A stretch of 37,833 nucleotides of DNA from Micromonospora sp. AMSO31t (GTDB taxonomy: Bacteria; Actinomycetota; Actinomycetes; Mycobacteriales; Micromonosporaceae): assembly GCF_008868175.1 (NCBI RefSeq), contig NZ_WBKT01000047.1, positions 1 through 37,833 on the forward strand, written 5' to 3'. Under the pieces are notes generated by a model, which saw only the letters and a list, made by a program, of their open reading frames with translations, was not told the DNA's origin and searched no databases. Below, one piece after another: positions 1 through 9,137 of the stretch (its first letter is position 1; each line of letters opens with the position of its first letter). A program made the translations under genes and the position numbers.

Positions 1-12
1 CGTCCCCCCGAC

Positions 13-2232
13 TCAGCGCACGCCGACCAGCTCCGGGGCCGGCGCCGGCGGCTCGGCCGGCGGGGTCGCCGCCCGGCCGCGCAGGAACCGCGGCGCCCAC
101 CAGTTCGCGTCGCCCAGCAGGGTCATCAGCGAGGGCAGCACCACCGCCCGGATGATCGTGGCGTCCAGCAGGATCGCCGCGGCCAGCCCGATGCCGAGCT
201 GCTTGAAGTCGATGGTGCTCAGCGTCGCGAAGATCGAGAAGACCCCGACCATGACGATCGCCGCGCTGGTCACCACCCCCGCCGAGGAGGTGATCCCGTA
301 CGCCACGGCGTCCTTGTTGGTCATCCCCTGGCGGATGCCCTCGCGGATCCGGCTGACCACGAAGACGTGGTAGTCCATGGAGAGCCCGAACAGCACCACG
401 AACAGGAACATCGGCAGCCAGGTGACGATCGCGTCCATCGAGGTGAAGCCGAGCAGCCCTTCCGCCCAGTCGCCCTGGAAGACCAGCACCAGGAGGCCGT
501 ACGCGGCCCCGGCGGAGAGCAGGTTCAGCAGGATCGAGGTGAGCGCCACCACCACCGAGCGGAACGTCCAGGCCATCACGAGGAAGGTCAGCGCCAGGAC
601 GAAGGCCGCCACCAGGGGCAGCTTCGCCCAGATGTGGTCGGCGTAGTCCTCGCTGGCCGCCACGCCGCCGCCGACCGCGTACTCGACGCCCGGGATGCCG
701 CCCAGCGCGGCCGGAACGAGGTCCTGGCGCAGCTCGTGCAGGGAGCGGGACGCCTCGTCGGTGCGGCTCGCGTACGGGGTGGCCACCTCCAGCACCGACA
801 CCCGCCGGTCGGCCGACACCTGGATCTTCGGGCCGTCCCCCTCGGCCGGCGCGAAGAGCGGGTCGGCGGCGGCCCGGTCGGCCAGCCCGGTGAGCGCGGC
901 CTGCACCCGGTCGGCCTGCTCGGCCGGCGCCCGCACGGCCACCGTGTGGCTGGTGCCGTTGCTCGGGAAGGCCGCGGTGAGCCGGTCGTACGCCTGCATG
1001 GCCGCCGTGGTGCGGGGCACGTCCTCCATGCCGGGGAACTTCAGCTTCATGCCGAGCGCCGGGGCGGCCAAGGCGAGCAGCAGCCCGACCGACACCACCA
1101 GGGTGGCCACCGGCGCGCGCAGCGCCGGCTTCAGCACGGCCGGCCAGAAGCGGGGCCGGGCCGGCTGGCCGTGCCGCCCGACGCGCGGGGCGGTGAGCCG
1201 CCACAGCAGCGGCACCCGGGGCCGGTCGACCCAGCGGCCCAGCTTCGCCAGGAGCGCCGGCAGGACGGTCAGCGAGCCGATCACCGCGACCGCGACCACG
1301 AGGATCGAGCCGACGGCGAGCGACGAGAAGATGGCGTCCTGGGCGAGCAGCAGCCCGGCCATGGAGATGATCACGGCGGTGCCGGAGACCACCACGGCGT
1401 GCCCGGAGGTCTCCGCCGCGATCTCCACGGCGTCGAGCCTGGAACGCCCCTTGGCCCGCTCCTCGCGTTCCCGCCGGACGTAGAACAGCGAGTAGTCCAC
1501 GCCAACCGCCATGCCGATCAGCAGGATGACGCTGGCCGTCGTGTCGGTGGCCGGCACCAGGTGCGAGGCGAGGGTGGAGAGGCCCATGGCCGCGGCCACC
1601 GAGGAGAGCGCGAGCAGCACCGGCACGCCGGCCGCGATGAGCGCGCCGAACGCGATGATCAGGATGGCCAGGGTGACCGGCAGGCTGAGCAGCTCGGCGC
1701 GCTTGAAGTCCTTGCCGAGGGTGTCGTCGAGCGCCTGGCCGATGGACGGGCCGCCCACCTGCTCGACCCGCAGCGCCGGGTGCGACTCCTGGACCTTCGC
1801 GGTGGTGTCGCGCAGCGGCTGCACCCGGTCGGAGGCGGTCTCCGGGTCGCCCGACATGGTGATCGGCACGAGCACGGCGTTGCCGTCCCGGGACGGCATC
1901 GGCGCGCCCACCGAGGTCACACCGTCGACCTGCCGCAGCCGGGTCGCCGCGTCGTCGGCGGCGGCCTTCGCGGCGGCCGGGTCGAGTGTGCCCGAGCGGG
2001 GCGTGATCAGCACGTTCTCGGTGGCCGGCTCGTGGAAGCCGCCACTGTCAACGATCAGCTGGGCCCGCCCGAACTCGCCGATCGCCTGGTCGTCGTCGGT
2101 CGCCTCGTTCAGGCCGGCGGCGTTGCCGCCGACGAAGCACACCGCCACGAACACCACCCAGAGCGCGATGGCTCGCCACGGGTGCTCCGCACTCCACCGT
2201 GCCAGCCGCACGGTCACCGGTCGCCTGCCCAT
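13..2232 (-). CDS. MMPL/RND-family membrane transporter
   Basis: A 739-residue inner-membrane exporter of the MMPL family (RND superfamily), which moves lipids or hydrophobic compounds using the proton gradient. There is a first membrane segment near residues 21-38, a periplasmic loop (about 40-180), a block of five to six helices (about 180-335), a second large loop (about 395-535) and a second helix block (about 540-705). The paired Asp-Tyr motifs typical of the family are visible at D246-Y247 (GVDYSLFY) and D620-Y621 (LSMDYHVF); in MMPL proteins these relay protons. The length is full for a short actinobacterial MMPL. The ATG start has a GGAGGGGG run about 10 nt upstream and a 7-bp hairpin in the leader (2252-2270). 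The substrate cannot be told from the sequence. It lies outside the conserved housekeeping block and has no visible partner gene. Confidence 0.92.
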   Translation of the reverse strand: MGRRPVTVRLARWSAEHPWRAIALWVVFVAVCFVGGNAAGLNEATDDDQAIGEFGRAQLIVDSGGFHEPATENVLITPRSGTLDPAAAKAAADDAATRLRQVDGVTSVGAPMPSRDGNAVLVPITMSGDPETASDRVQPLRDTTAKVQESHPALRVEQVGGPSIGQALDDTLGKDFKRAELLSLPVTLAILIIAFGALIAAGVPVLLALSSVAAAMGLSTLASHLVPATDTTASVILLIGMAVGVDYSLFYVRREREERAKGRSRLDAVEIAAETSGHAVVVSGTAVIISMAGLLLAQDAIFSSLAVGSILVVAVAVIGSLTVLPALLAKLGRWVDRPRVPLLWRLTAPRVGRHGQPARPRFWPAVLKPALRAPVATLVVSVGLLLALAAPALGMKLKFPGMEDVPRTTAAMQAYDRLTAAFPSNGTSHTVAVRAPAEQADRVQAALTGLADRAAADPLFAPAEGDGPKIQVSADRRVSVLEVATPYASRTDEASRSLHELRQDLVPAALGGIPGVEYAVGGGVAASEDYADHIWAKLPLVAAFVLALTFLVMAWTFRSVVVALTSILLNLLSAGAAYGLLVLVFQGDWAEGLLGFTSMDAIVTWLPMFLFVVLFGLSMDYHVFVVSRIREGIRQGMTNKDAVAYGITSSAGVVTSAAIVMVGVFSIFATLSTIDFKQLGIGLAAAILLDATIIRAVVLPSLMTLLGDANWWAPRFLRGRAATPPAEPPAPAPELVGVR

Positions 2233-2277
2233 ACCTGGGACCCCCTCCAGCGGTCGGCCCCGTGCCGACCTCTGCTG

Positions 2278-2283
2278 ACGCTA
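2278..2283 (-). promoter_or_regulatory. Candidate -10 element of the MMPL gene
   Basis: On the minus strand this reads TAGCGT (TANNNT type), about 45 nt before the ATG. It would give a leader of roughly 40 nt containing the hairpin at 2252-2270 and the Shine-Dalgarno. No convincing -35 element is seen. The same hexamer lies upstream of rsmD at 7763-7768. Confidence 0.35.
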
Positions 2284-2448
2284 GGGAGCGGGCCGGGCCC
2301 GGACATCCGGGAACGGCCCCCGCTCGTCCCCCATGCGGCAGGCTCCGGCCGGGCGGCCCGAACCGGGTCGGCCAACCGGACAGAACGGGATTTTCAGGGT
2401 ACGACCGGGGGACCCGCCGGGCAGCGGCCGGCGAGGCACACGCGCGCA

Positions 2449-2468
2449 ACCCCGAGCCGGCTCGGGGT
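2449..2468 (-). terminator. Perfect 20-bp palindrome at the end of mutM
   Basis: A perfect 20-bp inverted repeat (arm ACCCCGAGCC) touches the mutM stop codon. It can fold into a GC-rich stem with a minimal loop and probably ends the yceD-to-mutM operon. There is no U-tract, as is usual in actinobacteria. Confidence 0.45.
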
Positions 2469-3325
2469 CATCCCCGGAGGGTGCCCCGGGGGCGGGGCTG
2501 GCAGCGCGGGCAACTGTAGGACGACCGGTTCATGAACGCCTCGCGCCGGATCGGCGCCCCGCACCGCGGGCAGGGCTCCCCCTCCCGGCCGTACGCGTTC
2601 AACGACCGGTCGAAGTAGCCGCTCTCGCCGTTGACGTTGACGTACAGCTCGTCGAAGCTCGTGCCGCCCTGCTTGATCGCCTCGCCGAGCACGTCCCGGA
2701 CGTGGCCGAGCAGCCGGGTGGCCGCCGGGCCGGTCAGCGCGTCGGTCGGCCGGGCGCCGTGCAGCCCGGCCCGCCAGAGCGCCTCGTCGGCGTAGATGTT
2801 GCCGACGCCGGAGATGAGCGTCTGGTCGAGCAGCGCCCGCTTCACCTCGGTGCGCCGCTTCCGCAGCGCGGCCACGAAGCCGGTGTCGGAGAACTCCGGG
2901 TCCATGGGGTCCCGGGCGATGTGCGCGATCTCGGCCGGCAGCTCCGCCCCGCCCTCCGAGACGGACAGCCCGCCGAACGTGCGCTGGTCGACGAAGCGCA
3001 GCTCCGGGCCGTCGTCGGCGAACCGGAACCGGACCCGCAGGTGCAGCTCGTCGGCCGCGCCGACCGGCTGGAGCAGCAGCTGGCCGGACATGCCGAGGTG
3101 CCCGATGATGGCGTCCCCGCTGTCCAGCGGCAGCCACAGGTACTTGCCCCGGCGCCGGACATCGGTGATCGTCCGGCCGGTCAGCACGTCGGCGAAGTGC
3201 TCACCGCCCGGCTCGTGCCGGCGGACCGCCCGGGGGTGGCGCACCTCGACGGCGCTGATCCGCCGGCCGACGACCCACTCGGCCAGCCCCTGCCGGACGG
3301 TCTCGACCTCGGGCAGCTCAGGCAC
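2468..3325 (-). CDS. mutM: Formamidopyrimidine-DNA glycosylase (Fpg/MutM)
   Basis: A bifunctional base-excision repair enzyme that removes 8-oxoguanine and formamidopyrimidines and cleaves the AP site. The product is 285 residues, the normal family length. The N-terminus reads PELPEVET after the initiator, giving the catalytic Pro2 and Glu3; Lys61 lies in the RRRGKYLW motif. The C-terminal zinc finger uses C252, C255, C272 and C275 with the conserved DNA-contacting Arg267. The GTG start overlaps the end of rnc by 8 bp, so translation is probably coupled. It is the last gene of the yceD-rpmF-plsX-rnc-mutM cluster, the same fpg-rnc neighbourhood as in mycobacteria. Confidence 0.97.
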   Translation of the reverse strand: MPELPEVETVRQGLAEWVVGRRISAVEVRHPRAVRRHEPGGEHFADVLTGRTITDVRRRGKYLWLPLDSGDAIIGHLGMSGQLLLQPVGAADELHLRVRFRFADDGPELRFVDQRTFGGLSVSEGGAELPAEIAHIARDPMDPEFSDTGFVAALRKRRTEVKRALLDQTLISGVGNIYADEALWRAGLHGARPTDALTGPAATRLLGHVRDVLGEAIKQGGTSFDELYVNVNGESGYFDRSLNAYGREGEPCPRCGAPIRREAFMNRSSYSCPRCQPRPRGTLRG

Positions 3326-4106
3326 GGCCGGCGCCCGTCTCGGCGGGGTCGCCCGCCGCCTCGTCGGCGGCGGCCTTCGCGGCGGCCTCCGCCTCGGCCT
3401 GCTCGGTCAGCACCCGCCAGGCCGACTCGGCGGCCCGCTGCTCGGCCTCCTTCTTGCTGCGCCCCTCCGCGCCGCCGTAGCGGTTGCCGGCCACCACCAC
3501 CCAGGCCGTGAAGGTCTTGAGGTGGTCCGGGCCGGTGCCCTCGATCCGGTATTCCGGAACGCCCAGCCCCAGCGCGGCGGTCAGCTCCTGGAGGCTGGTC
3601 TTCCAGTCCAGCGCCGCGCCCCGGCCGGCCGACTCCGCCATCAGCGGGTCGAACAGGCGGTGGATCACGAGGGCCGCGGTGTCCAGGCCGTACTGGAGGT
3701 AGATCGCGCCGAGCAGCGCCTCCAGGGTGTCGGCCAGGATGCTGGCCTTGTCCCGGCCGCCGGTGGCCTCCTCGCCCTTGCCGAGCAGCAGGTACGCGCC
3801 CAGCCCGTCCGGGCCGAGGCCGCGCGCCACGTCGGCGAGGGCACGCATGTTGACCACGCTGGCCCGCAGCTTGGCGAGCTGACCCTCGGGCAGGTCCGGG
3901 TGGTTGTGGAAGAGCGCCGTGGTGATCACCACGCCGAGGACCGAGTCGCCGAGGAACTCCAGCCGCTCGTTGGTGGGCAGGCCACCGTTCTCGTACGCGT
4001 ACGAGCGGTGGGTCAGCGCGCGCTCCAGCAGGTCCGGGTCGAGCGACACCCCGAAGGCCGTCTCCAGGTGGCCGACGGGAGCACGCCGCCGCTTGTCGTT
4101 GGTCAT
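3318..4106 (-). CDS. rnc: Ribonuclease III
   Basis: A double-strand-specific endoribonuclease that processes rRNA precursors and structured mRNAs. It has 262 residues. The RNase III signature [12 protein letters not shown] (46-57) carries the metal ligands E47, E50 and D54; the second acidic pair is D126 and E129 in [12 protein letters not shown] double-stranded-RNA-binding domain follows (about 166-235), then an Ala/Glu-rich tail. The ATG start overlaps the plsX stop by 4 bp (ATGA) and the end overlaps mutM by 8 bp, so the three genes are tightly coupled. All catalytic residues are present. Confidence 0.97.
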   Translation of the reverse strand: MTNDKRRRAPVGHLETAFGVSLDPDLLERALTHRSYAYENGGLPTNERLEFLGDSVLGVVITTALFHNHPDLPEGQLAKLRASVVNMRALADVARGLGPDGLGAYLLLGKGEEATGGRDKASILADTLEALLGAIYLQYGLDTAALVIHRLFDPLMAESAGRGAALDWKTSLQELTAALGLGVPEYRIEGTGPDHLKTFTAWVVVAGNRYGGAEGRSKKEAEQRAAESAWRVLTEQAEAEAAAKAAADEAAGDPAETGAGRA

Positions 4107-5182
4107 GGTGCTACCTCGGTGTCGTTGCGGTCAGGTGCGGGATCGTGCGGGACAGCGTCCAGCAGGGTCGAGATGGTGTCGGTGGCGCCCCGTCGCCACA
4201 GGTGGGCGGCGAGGGCGATGCCGGAGGCGACGTCGTCGGGCCGGGCCGCGCCGTGGCAGACCACCACGGTGCCGGCCACCCCGAGCAGGGCCGCCGCGCG
4301 GGGAGCGCCGCCGCTCGCCGGGGGGCCACCGGCCATCGCGTACGCGCCCTCGATGGCCTTGAGCAGCACGTTGCCGGTGAAGCCGTCGGTCACCACCACG
4401 TCGGCGCGGGAGCCCAGGGAGACGTCGTACCCCTCGACCAGGCCGATGTAGCGGGCGCCGCACGGCAGCGGCACGGCCGCGAGGGCGGGGTCGGCGGAGC
4501 GGCGCAGGCGGTCGCCCTTGCCCGCCTCGGTGCCCACGGAGAGCAGCCCGACGCGGGGCGCGGCGACGGCGTGCGCCACGGCCGCGTAGGCGGCGCCGAG
4601 CACGGCGTGCCGGGCCAGGGTGGCGGGTCCGGGTTCCAGGGTGCCGCCGACGTCCAGCAGCACCACCGGCCCGTCGACGGCGGGCAGGGTGGCCACCAGG
4701 GCGGGCCGGCGCACCCCGGTCCAGCGACCGAGGCCGAGCGCGGCGGCGGTGACGGTGGCGCCGGTCGAGCCGGCGGAGACGAGCGCGTCGGCGAACCCGT
4801 CGCGGACGGCGTGCACGGCCGCGCGGACGGTGCTCTCCCCGCGCGCGGCGGTGGGGTGGTCGGCCATGCCGACGGCGGTCCGCACCGGGCGGACGGTGAC
4901 CCGGCCACGCTGCTCCGGGTCGAGCGCACCGATCAGCCCGTCGGCGACCTCGGTCGGTCCGACGAGCAGCAGATGCAGGTCAGGGTCGGTACGCACCGCC
5001 CGCAGAGCGCCGTCAACCACGACGGCGGGAGCATCGTCCCCGCCGAGGAGGTCGACGGCGATCCGCGCGGCGCCCGGCTCCGTCGGCGCGCCGGCCGGGG
5101 AACGGCCGGCGGCGGAGGGAGCCGGGGCACCGGGCGAAAGCCGTGGTGCGTGCGCCACCCGACCGGGGGTCGGGGACGTCAC
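4103..5182 (-). CDS. plsX: PlsX-like phosphate acyltransferase
   Basis: Predicted acyl-ACP:phosphate acyltransferase, which makes acyl-phosphate for the first acylation of glycerol-3-phosphate. The family N-terminal motif appears as [12 protein letters not shown] from residue 41; [19 protein letters not shown] and [15 protein letters not shown] are also typical. The chosen GTG at 5182 lies 7 nt after the rpmF stop, with GAGG upstream. It gives 359 residues, of which the first 40 are a Pro/Ala/Gly-rich extension of no known role. The catalytic core (about 319 residues) is somewhat shorter than usual, mostly between the EGAY and LLGV segments. The rpmF-plsX pairing is widely conserved in bacteria. 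A start further upstream would run into rpmF. Function rests on family motifs; the divergence leaves some doubt about activity. Confidence 0.85.
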   Translation of the reverse strand: MTSPTPGRVAHAPRLSPGAPAPSAAGRSPAGAPTEPGAARIAVDLLGGDDAPAVVVDGALRAVRTDPDLHLLLVGPTEVADGLIGALDPEQRGRVTVRPVRTAVGMADHPTAARGESTVRAAVHAVRDGFADALVSAGSTGATVTAAALGLGRWTGVRRPALVATLPAVDGPVVLLDVGGTLEPGPATLARHAVLGAAYAAVAHAVAAPRVGLLSVGTEAGKGDRLRRSADPALAAVPLPCGARYIGLVEGYDVSLGSRADVVVTDGFTGNVLLKAIEGAYAMAGGPPASGGAPRAAALLGVAGTVVVCHGAARPDDVASGIALAAHLWRRGATDTISTLLDAVPHDPAPDRNDTEVAP

Positions 5183-5189
5183 TCGGCGG

Positions 5190-5363
5190 TCAGACCTCGA
5201 GGACCTGGCGGCCGTTGTAGGTGCCGCAGACGGAGCAGGCGGCGTGCGGCAGCTTGGCCGACTTGCACTGCGGGCAGGCAACGGTCGCCACAACCGCGGC
5301 CTTCCAGTTCGCCCGGCGGGCGCGGGTGTTGCTGCGCGACATCTTGCGCTTGGGGACGGCCAC
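5190..5363 (-). CDS. rpmF: 50S ribosomal protein L32
   Basis: A 57-residue ribosomal protein of the large subunit. The sequence starts MAVPKRKMSRSNTRARRAN and has the zinc-ribbon cysteines C30, C33, C43 and C46, so this is the zinc-binding form of L32. The start codon is GTG. Its Shine-Dalgarno (GAGGAG) overlaps the last codons of the upstream DUF177 gene, whose stop is only 5 nt away, so the two are almost certainly co-transcribed and perhaps translationally coupled. plsX begins 7 nt after its stop. Confidence 0.96.
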   Translation of the reverse strand: MAVPKRKMSRSNTRARRANWKAAVVATVACPQCKSAKLPHAACSVCGTYNGRQVLEV

Positions 5364-5368
5364 GGTTC

Positions 5369-5932
5369 TTACTCCTCTTTACGGGTCAGTTGCGACAGGC
5401 CCGCCCAACGCGGGTCGACCTGCTGGTGACTGTGGTCGGACGGCAGATCGTCCCAGTGCACCCCGCAGTCGGGGCACAGGCCTGGGCAGTCCTCCCGGCA
5501 GAGCGGGTTGTTCGGCAGTGCGAGCACCACCGCATCCCGCAGCGCCGGCTCCAGGTCGATCAGATCGCCCTGCATCCGGCCCACCTCGTCCTCGTCGGTC
5601 GTGTCGTCCGTGGTGCTGTTCTCGTACGCGTACAGCTCCTGGATCGTCACGGCCACCGAGTCGTCGATCTCGCGCAGGCAGCGCCCGCACTCGCCCTTGA
5701 CGGGACCGGTGACGGTCCCGGAGACGAGCACGCCCTCGGACACCGACTCCATCCTCAGGTCGAGGTCGAGGTCCGCGCCCTCCGGCACTTTGATCAACTC
5801 CACGCCGAGGTCCGCCGGTGCCGGCACGACTTGCCGATGCGTACGCAACGCGCCAGGCCGGCGCGGCAGTTCCCTCGTGTCGAGGACCAGCGGCGACCTG
5901 GGGTCGAGTTGGCTTGGCGAGTGTTTGGGCAT
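5369..5932 (-). CDS. YceD/DUF177 family protein
   Basis: A 187-residue DUF177 (YceD) protein, a family almost always next to rpmF and linked to 23S rRNA and large-subunit accumulation in plants and bacteria. Six cysteines form two groups: C82-x2-C85 (ECGRC) and C145-x3-C149-x3-C153-x2-C156 near the C-terminus, which looks like a metal-binding site. Residues 105-118 are strongly acidic. The ATG has GGAG seven nt upstream. It heads the rpmF-plsX-rnc-mutM run and is separated by 126 bp from the sepIVA-like gene. The exact biochemical role is unknown. Confidence 0.92.
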   Translation of the reverse strand: MPKHSPSQLDPRSPLVLDTRELPRRPGALRTHRQVVPAPADLGVELIKVPEGADLDLDLRMESVSEGVLVSGTVTGPVKGECGRCLREIDDSVAVTIQELYAYENSTTDDTTDEDEVGRMQGDLIDLEPALRDAVVLALPNNPLCREDCPGLCPDCGVHWDDLPSDHSHQQVDPRWAGLSQLTRKEE

Positions 5933-5966
5933 AGTTAGACTCCGGCCGGTGAGAGGCCGACAAAAA

Positions 5967-5997
5967 AGGTTACCTGGGCGACCCGCGAACCGTCTAA
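5967..5997 (-). promoter_or_regulatory. Candidate promoter of the yceD-rpmF operon
   Basis: On the minus strand a TAACCT -10 hexamer (5967-5972) sits 19 bp after TTAGAC, giving a leader of about 28 nt. A run of six T follows the -10. The rpmB promoter uses the same GGTAACCT core with the same 19-bp spacing to TTGGGC. The -35 elements are weak. Confidence 0.4.
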
Positions 5998-6058
5998 CCG
6001 GGGGCGTCGCCGCCCGGCCCGGCGGCTGCCGGCTGTCGGCCGCCGGCCCGCGTGCCGC

Positions 6059-6556
6059 TCAGAAGGGTAGCGGGCGGTCCGCCTCGTCCCCAGCGAACGT
6101 GCCGATCTCCCGCAGCGCGTGCATCTTGTCCCGGCCACGCTCTATCGAGGCGAGCGCCCGGGTCAGGAACTGCTCGAAGTTGGCCAGGGCGGTGTCGACG
6201 TAGTCGTCGACCTCGTCCCGCAGGCGCTGCGCCTCGGCCCGGGCCTCGGCGATGATCCGGGCGCCCTCGTGCTCGGCGGAGACGGTGATCTCGTTCACCG
6301 AGACCAGGCGGGCGTGTTCCGCCTCACCCTCGCTGATGATCCGGTCGGCCTCGCGCTTGCCGGCCTCCATGATCTTGTCCCGCTCCTCCAGCAGCGCGGC
6401 GGCCCGGCGCAGGTCGGCGGGAAGCTCCACGCGCAGCTCGTCCAGGGCGGCGATCATCTCGCCCCGGTCGACCATGCAGTTGTTGCGTGACATCGGCACG
6501 GAGCGGGCCTGCTCCACCATGGCGATCAGTTCGTCGATGCGATCGAGCGGGTCCAC
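6059..6556 (-). CDS. SepIVA-like DivIVA-domain cell division protein
   Basis: A 165-residue, highly charged, mostly helical coiled-coil protein starting MDPLDRIDELIAMVEQAR. Charged Ala/Glu/Arg-rich heptads run from about residue 40 to 140. It matches the DivIVA-like family that holds mycobacterial SepIVA (Rv2927c), a septation and cell-elongation factor, and it occupies the same place upstream of yceD-rnc-fpg. Similar proteins are often auto-annotated as F0 ATP synthase subunit b because of the coiled coil. The GTG start was chosen because GAGG lies 6 nt upstream and the residues before it look non-coding. The SepIVA assignment rests on synteny and N-terminal resemblance. Confidence 0.8.
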   Translation of the reverse strand: MDPLDRIDELIAMVEQARSVPMSRNNCMVDRGEMIAALDELRVELPADLRRAAALLEERDKIMEAGKREADRIISEGEAEHARLVSVNEITVSAEHEGARIIAEARAEAQRLRDEVDDYVDTALANFEQFLTRALASIERGRDKMHALREIGTFAGDEADRPLPF

Positions 6557-6702
6557 CGGTACCTCACTCCTGTCGTTCGTCGGCCGACCTTCATGATGCG
6601 GCCTGCGCCCGGGTTCGGCGCTGCACACATCATGTCGCGCGTCGGCCAGCGCCGCGCCACCCGCCCCCGCCCGGCGCGTCGCCCGCGGAGCCGGCGGGCC
6701 GG

Positions 6703-7179
6703 TCAGCGGTGGAGCCGGGCCACCAGCTCCTCGCGGACCAGGTCCGGGACGTGCGCGGAGATGTCGCCGCCCCACTTGGCGACATCCTTGACCAGGCTGG
6801 AGGAGAGGAACGAGTAGAGGGGGTTCGTCGGCATGAAGAGGGTCTCCACGCCGGCCAAACCGATGTTCATCTGGGCCATCTGGAGCTCGTAGTCGAAGTC
6901 GCTGACCGCGCGCAGGCCCTTGATCAGCACGCTCGCGTGCTGGGCGCGGCAGAAGTCGACAAGCAGCCCGCGGAACGACTCCACCCGCACGTTGTCGTAC
7001 GAGGCGGTCACCTCGCGGAGCATGTCGATCCGCTCCTCGACCGTGAACAGTCCCTGCTTCGACTGGTTGACCAGCACGCCGACGATCACCTCGTCGAAGA
7101 GCCGGCTCGCCCGGCCGATGATGTCGAGGTGTCCGTTGGTGACCGGGTCGAACGAGCCGGGACAGACCGCACGTCTCAT
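6703..7179 (-). CDS. coaD: Phosphopantetheine adenylyltransferase
   Basis: Transfers AMP from ATP to 4'-phosphopantetheine, the penultimate step of coenzyme A synthesis. It has 158 residues, the normal size. The nucleotidyltransferase motif [14 protein letters not shown] lies at about residues 8-21 (T/HxGH type), and the late [13 protein letters not shown] segment replaces the ISSTxxR motif region. The ATG overlaps the rsmD stop by 4 bp (ATGA), so rsmD-coaD is a two-gene operon, an order common in actinobacteria and beyond. Confidence 0.97.
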   Translation of the reverse strand: MRRAVCPGSFDPVTNGHLDIIGRASRLFDEVIVGVLVNQSKQGLFTVEERIDMLREVTASYDNVRVESFRGLLVDFCRAQHASVLIKGLRAVSDFDYELQMAQMNIGLAGVETLFMPTNPLYSFLSSSLVKDVAKWGGDISAHVPDLVREELVARLHR

Positions 7180-7739
7180 GATCGGCGACCGTACCAAAGG
7201 GTGGTCTCGCCGTAACGGCGGCTGCGCTCGGCAGTGACGCCTTCCACCCACCCGACCGGGCCGGTGCGGCTGGACCGCTCGACGACCACCAGGGCGTCCG
7301 GGGCCAGCCAGCCGCCGCCGACCAGCGCGGCCAGCATCGCGGTGATCTCGCTGTCGGGTACGGCGTAGGGCGGGTCGGCGAAGACCAGGTCGTACGTCCC
7401 GCCGTCCGGGCCGGCGGCGAGCACGGTCGCCACCTTGCCGGTGACCAGACGGGCGGCCGGGGCGGCCCGGAGCGCGGCGACGTTCTCCCGGATCACCCGG
7501 GCGGCCCGGGCGTCGGACTCGACGAGCAGCACGTGCGCGGCACCCCGGGACAGCGCCTCCAGCCCGACCGCGCCGGAGCCGGCGTAGAGGTCGGCGACGC
7601 GCGCCCCGTCGAGGTCCAGCTCGGCCTGCACGGCGCTGAACAGCGCTTCCCGGACCCGGTCGGAGGTCGGCCGGGTGCCGGCGCCGGGCGGGGCGGCGAT
7701 CCGCCGGCCGCCGAGCGTCCCGCCCACGATCCGGGTCAC
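7176..7739 (-). CDS. rsmD: 16S rRNA (guanine(966)-N(2))-methyltransferase
   Basis: SAM-dependent methyltransferase for G966 of 16S rRNA. It has 187 residues starting [14 protein letters not shown], the standard beginning of the family. The SAM-binding motif [17 protein letters not shown] follows, and the catalytic motif is DPPY (FADPPYAV). The GTG start has a strong GGAGGGAG Shine-Dalgarno. It overlaps coaD downstream. All hallmarks are intact. Confidence 0.96.
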   Translation of the reverse strand: MTRIVGGTLGGRRIAAPPGAGTRPTSDRVREALFSAVQAELDLDGARVADLYAGSGAVGLEALSRGAAHVLLVESDARAARVIRENVAALRAAPAARLVTGKVATVLAAGPDGGTYDLVFADPPYAVPDSEITAMLAALVGGGWLAPDALVVVERSSRTGPVGWVEGVTAERSRRYGETTLWYGRRS

Positions 7740-7762
7740 CGTCGCTCCCTCCGCATGCCCCG

Positions 7763-7768
7763 ACGCTA
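7763..7768 (-). promoter_or_regulatory. Candidate -10 of the rsmD-coaD operon
   Basis: TAGCGT on the minus strand, 23 nt before the rsmD GTG; it would give a short leader holding the GGAGGGAG ribosome site. No clear -35 element. Confidence 0.4.
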
Positions 7769-7903
7769 CGCGATGTCCGGATTGGGGTGCGCAGACCACC
7801 CCGCGGCGATGACCCGTCACGGCTCGTACATCAATGATCTCAAATCTATAACAGTCCCTTTACGACCCGTCGGTTGCGGTAACGCCCGTGCTGTCGATCT
7901 CGC

Positions 7904-7909
7904 TAGGGT
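7904..7909 (+). promoter_or_regulatory. Possible -10 element of the LPXTG-like surface gene
   Basis: TAGGGT 77 nt before the GTG start. The flanking 7822-7862 stretch is unusually AT-rich for this genome (for example ATCTCAAATCTATAACAG) and may hold regulator or UP-like sequences. No -35 could be assigned at standard spacing. Confidence 0.3.
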
Positions 7910-7986
7910 CTGCCCGATTGTCGTGCGGACGCGTGACTCCGGTCCGTCCGCCGCACTCCCCCATCCTCCCCTCATCAGGAGTAGGC

Positions 7987-9123
7987 GTGATTCGTCTCCA
8001 CCTCCGGCGTGCCGCCGTCCTCACGGCCGGCGCGCTGATCGGCCTCGCGGGCGTCGCGGTAGTCGCCGCCCCTGCCAGCGCTCACCACAGCGAAGTCAAG
8101 GTCACGGCCGAATGTGACACCGCCAAGGGCGAATGGGTCACCACCTGGACCGTTCGCACGTACGCGCCCGGCGGCGTGACCAGCTACAAGCTCACCAAGG
8201 CCGAGGCCAGCAGCAGGAAGGGCGAGACCACCTCGCCGTTCACCATCGACGGCATCCAGGCCACCGAGGATGACTCGTACCCGCACCAGGTCTCGGAGCC
8301 GCTGGTCGGCACCGCCCGCCTGGCGGGCGACACCACCGAGGCGTCGCTGACGGTCCGGACCGAGTGGGACAACGAGTTCCGGGAGAACGACGACAAGAGC
8401 GGGTCCATCCGGTTCAGCGAGAGCTGCGACAAGGTCGTCACTCCCCCGCCGGCCAAGGCCAACCCGACCGTCACGGTGACCTCCGACTGCACGAGCGACG
8501 TCGTGGTGAAGCTGCAGAACGGCGAGGAGGCCACCAAGGAGGCCTCCTTCACCGTCGCCGGCAGCGGTGACTTCAGCAGGACCGCGCAGGTCGCGCCGGG
8601 CAAGAGCCTGCCGATCCCCGTTCCCGCCAAGAACGCGGCCCACATCAGGGTGACCGAGGCCGGCCAGGAGCAGCCCCTCTTCGACGACAAGCCGGCCGCG
8701 GCCAAGAACTGCGTGCAGCCGGGCGAGCCGTCGGGCGGCTACCGGTCCACCTGCGACGAGCTGATCTTCCAGATCGAGAACCCGAAGGACGGCAGGACCG
8801 TCGAGATCACCTTCACCCCGAACAAGGGCGACGCGAAGAAGCTCGTGGTGCGGCCGGATGAGACCAAGACCGTCCAGTTCAAGGCGTTCGAGGGCCTGAA
8901 GGTGACCCCGACGGCCGAAGGCCTGGACGACTCCGGGCCGATCGCCTGGGAGAAGCCGAAGGACTGCACGCCCGGCCAGGGTGGCGGCGAGCCCGAGGGC
9001 CCGACCCTGCCGCTGACCGGCGCGGCGACCGGCGGCATCGTGGCCGGCGCCGCCGTGCTGCTCGCCGCCGGTGCGGTGCTGTTCGTCATGGCCCGCCGTC
9101 GCCGGATCCGCTTCACCGCCTGA
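7987..9123 (+). CDS. Secreted LPXTG-like cell-surface protein
   Basis: A 378-residue secreted protein. A Sec signal peptide (Arg-rich start, hydrophobic core, ASAHH cleavage region) covers residues 1-34. The C-terminus has LPLTG followed by a hydrophobic helix and the tail ARRRRIRFTA, the classic sortase sorting signal. Between them are three segments of about 100 residues, each bracketed by two cysteines (AECDT to ESCDK; SDCTS to KNCVQ; STCDE to KDCTP), probably three disulfide-closed beta domains separated by Pro-rich linkers. The GTG start has AGGAG upstream. I do not recognise a binding or enzymatic function. A role in the wall or hyphal surface is inference. The sortase is not in the window. 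Confidence 0.88.
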   Translation: MIRLHLRRAAVLTAGALIGLAGVAVVAAPASAHHSEVKVTAECDTAKGEWVTTWTVRTYAPGGVTSYKLTKAEASSRKGETTSPFTIDGIQATEDDSYPHQVSEPLVGTARLAGDTTEASLTVRTEWDNEFRENDDKSGSIRFSESCDKVVTPPPAKANPTVTVTSDCTSDVVVKLQNGEEATKEASFTVAGSGDFSRTAQVAPGKSLPIPVPAKNAAHIRVTEAGQEQPLFDDKPAAAKNCVQPGEPSGGYRSTCDELIFQIENPKDGRTVEITFTPNKGDAKKLVVRPDETKTVQFKAFEGLKVTPTAEGLDDSGPIAWEKPKDCTPGQGGGEPEGPTLPLTGAATGGIVAGAAVLLAAGAVLFVMARRRRIRFTA

Positions 9124-9137
9124 CCCACGCCTGATCC

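Noticed and set aside
367..2535. A 722-residue plus-strand open frame across the MMPL gene
   Set aside because: Arg/His/Gly-rich antisense shadow with no motif; the MMPL protein is convincing.
6059..6775. F0 ATP synthase subunit b, and a longer start at 6775
   Set aside because: There is no membrane helix at the N-terminus and no atp genes nearby; the upstream extension is low-complexity, and GAGG supports the GTG at 6556.
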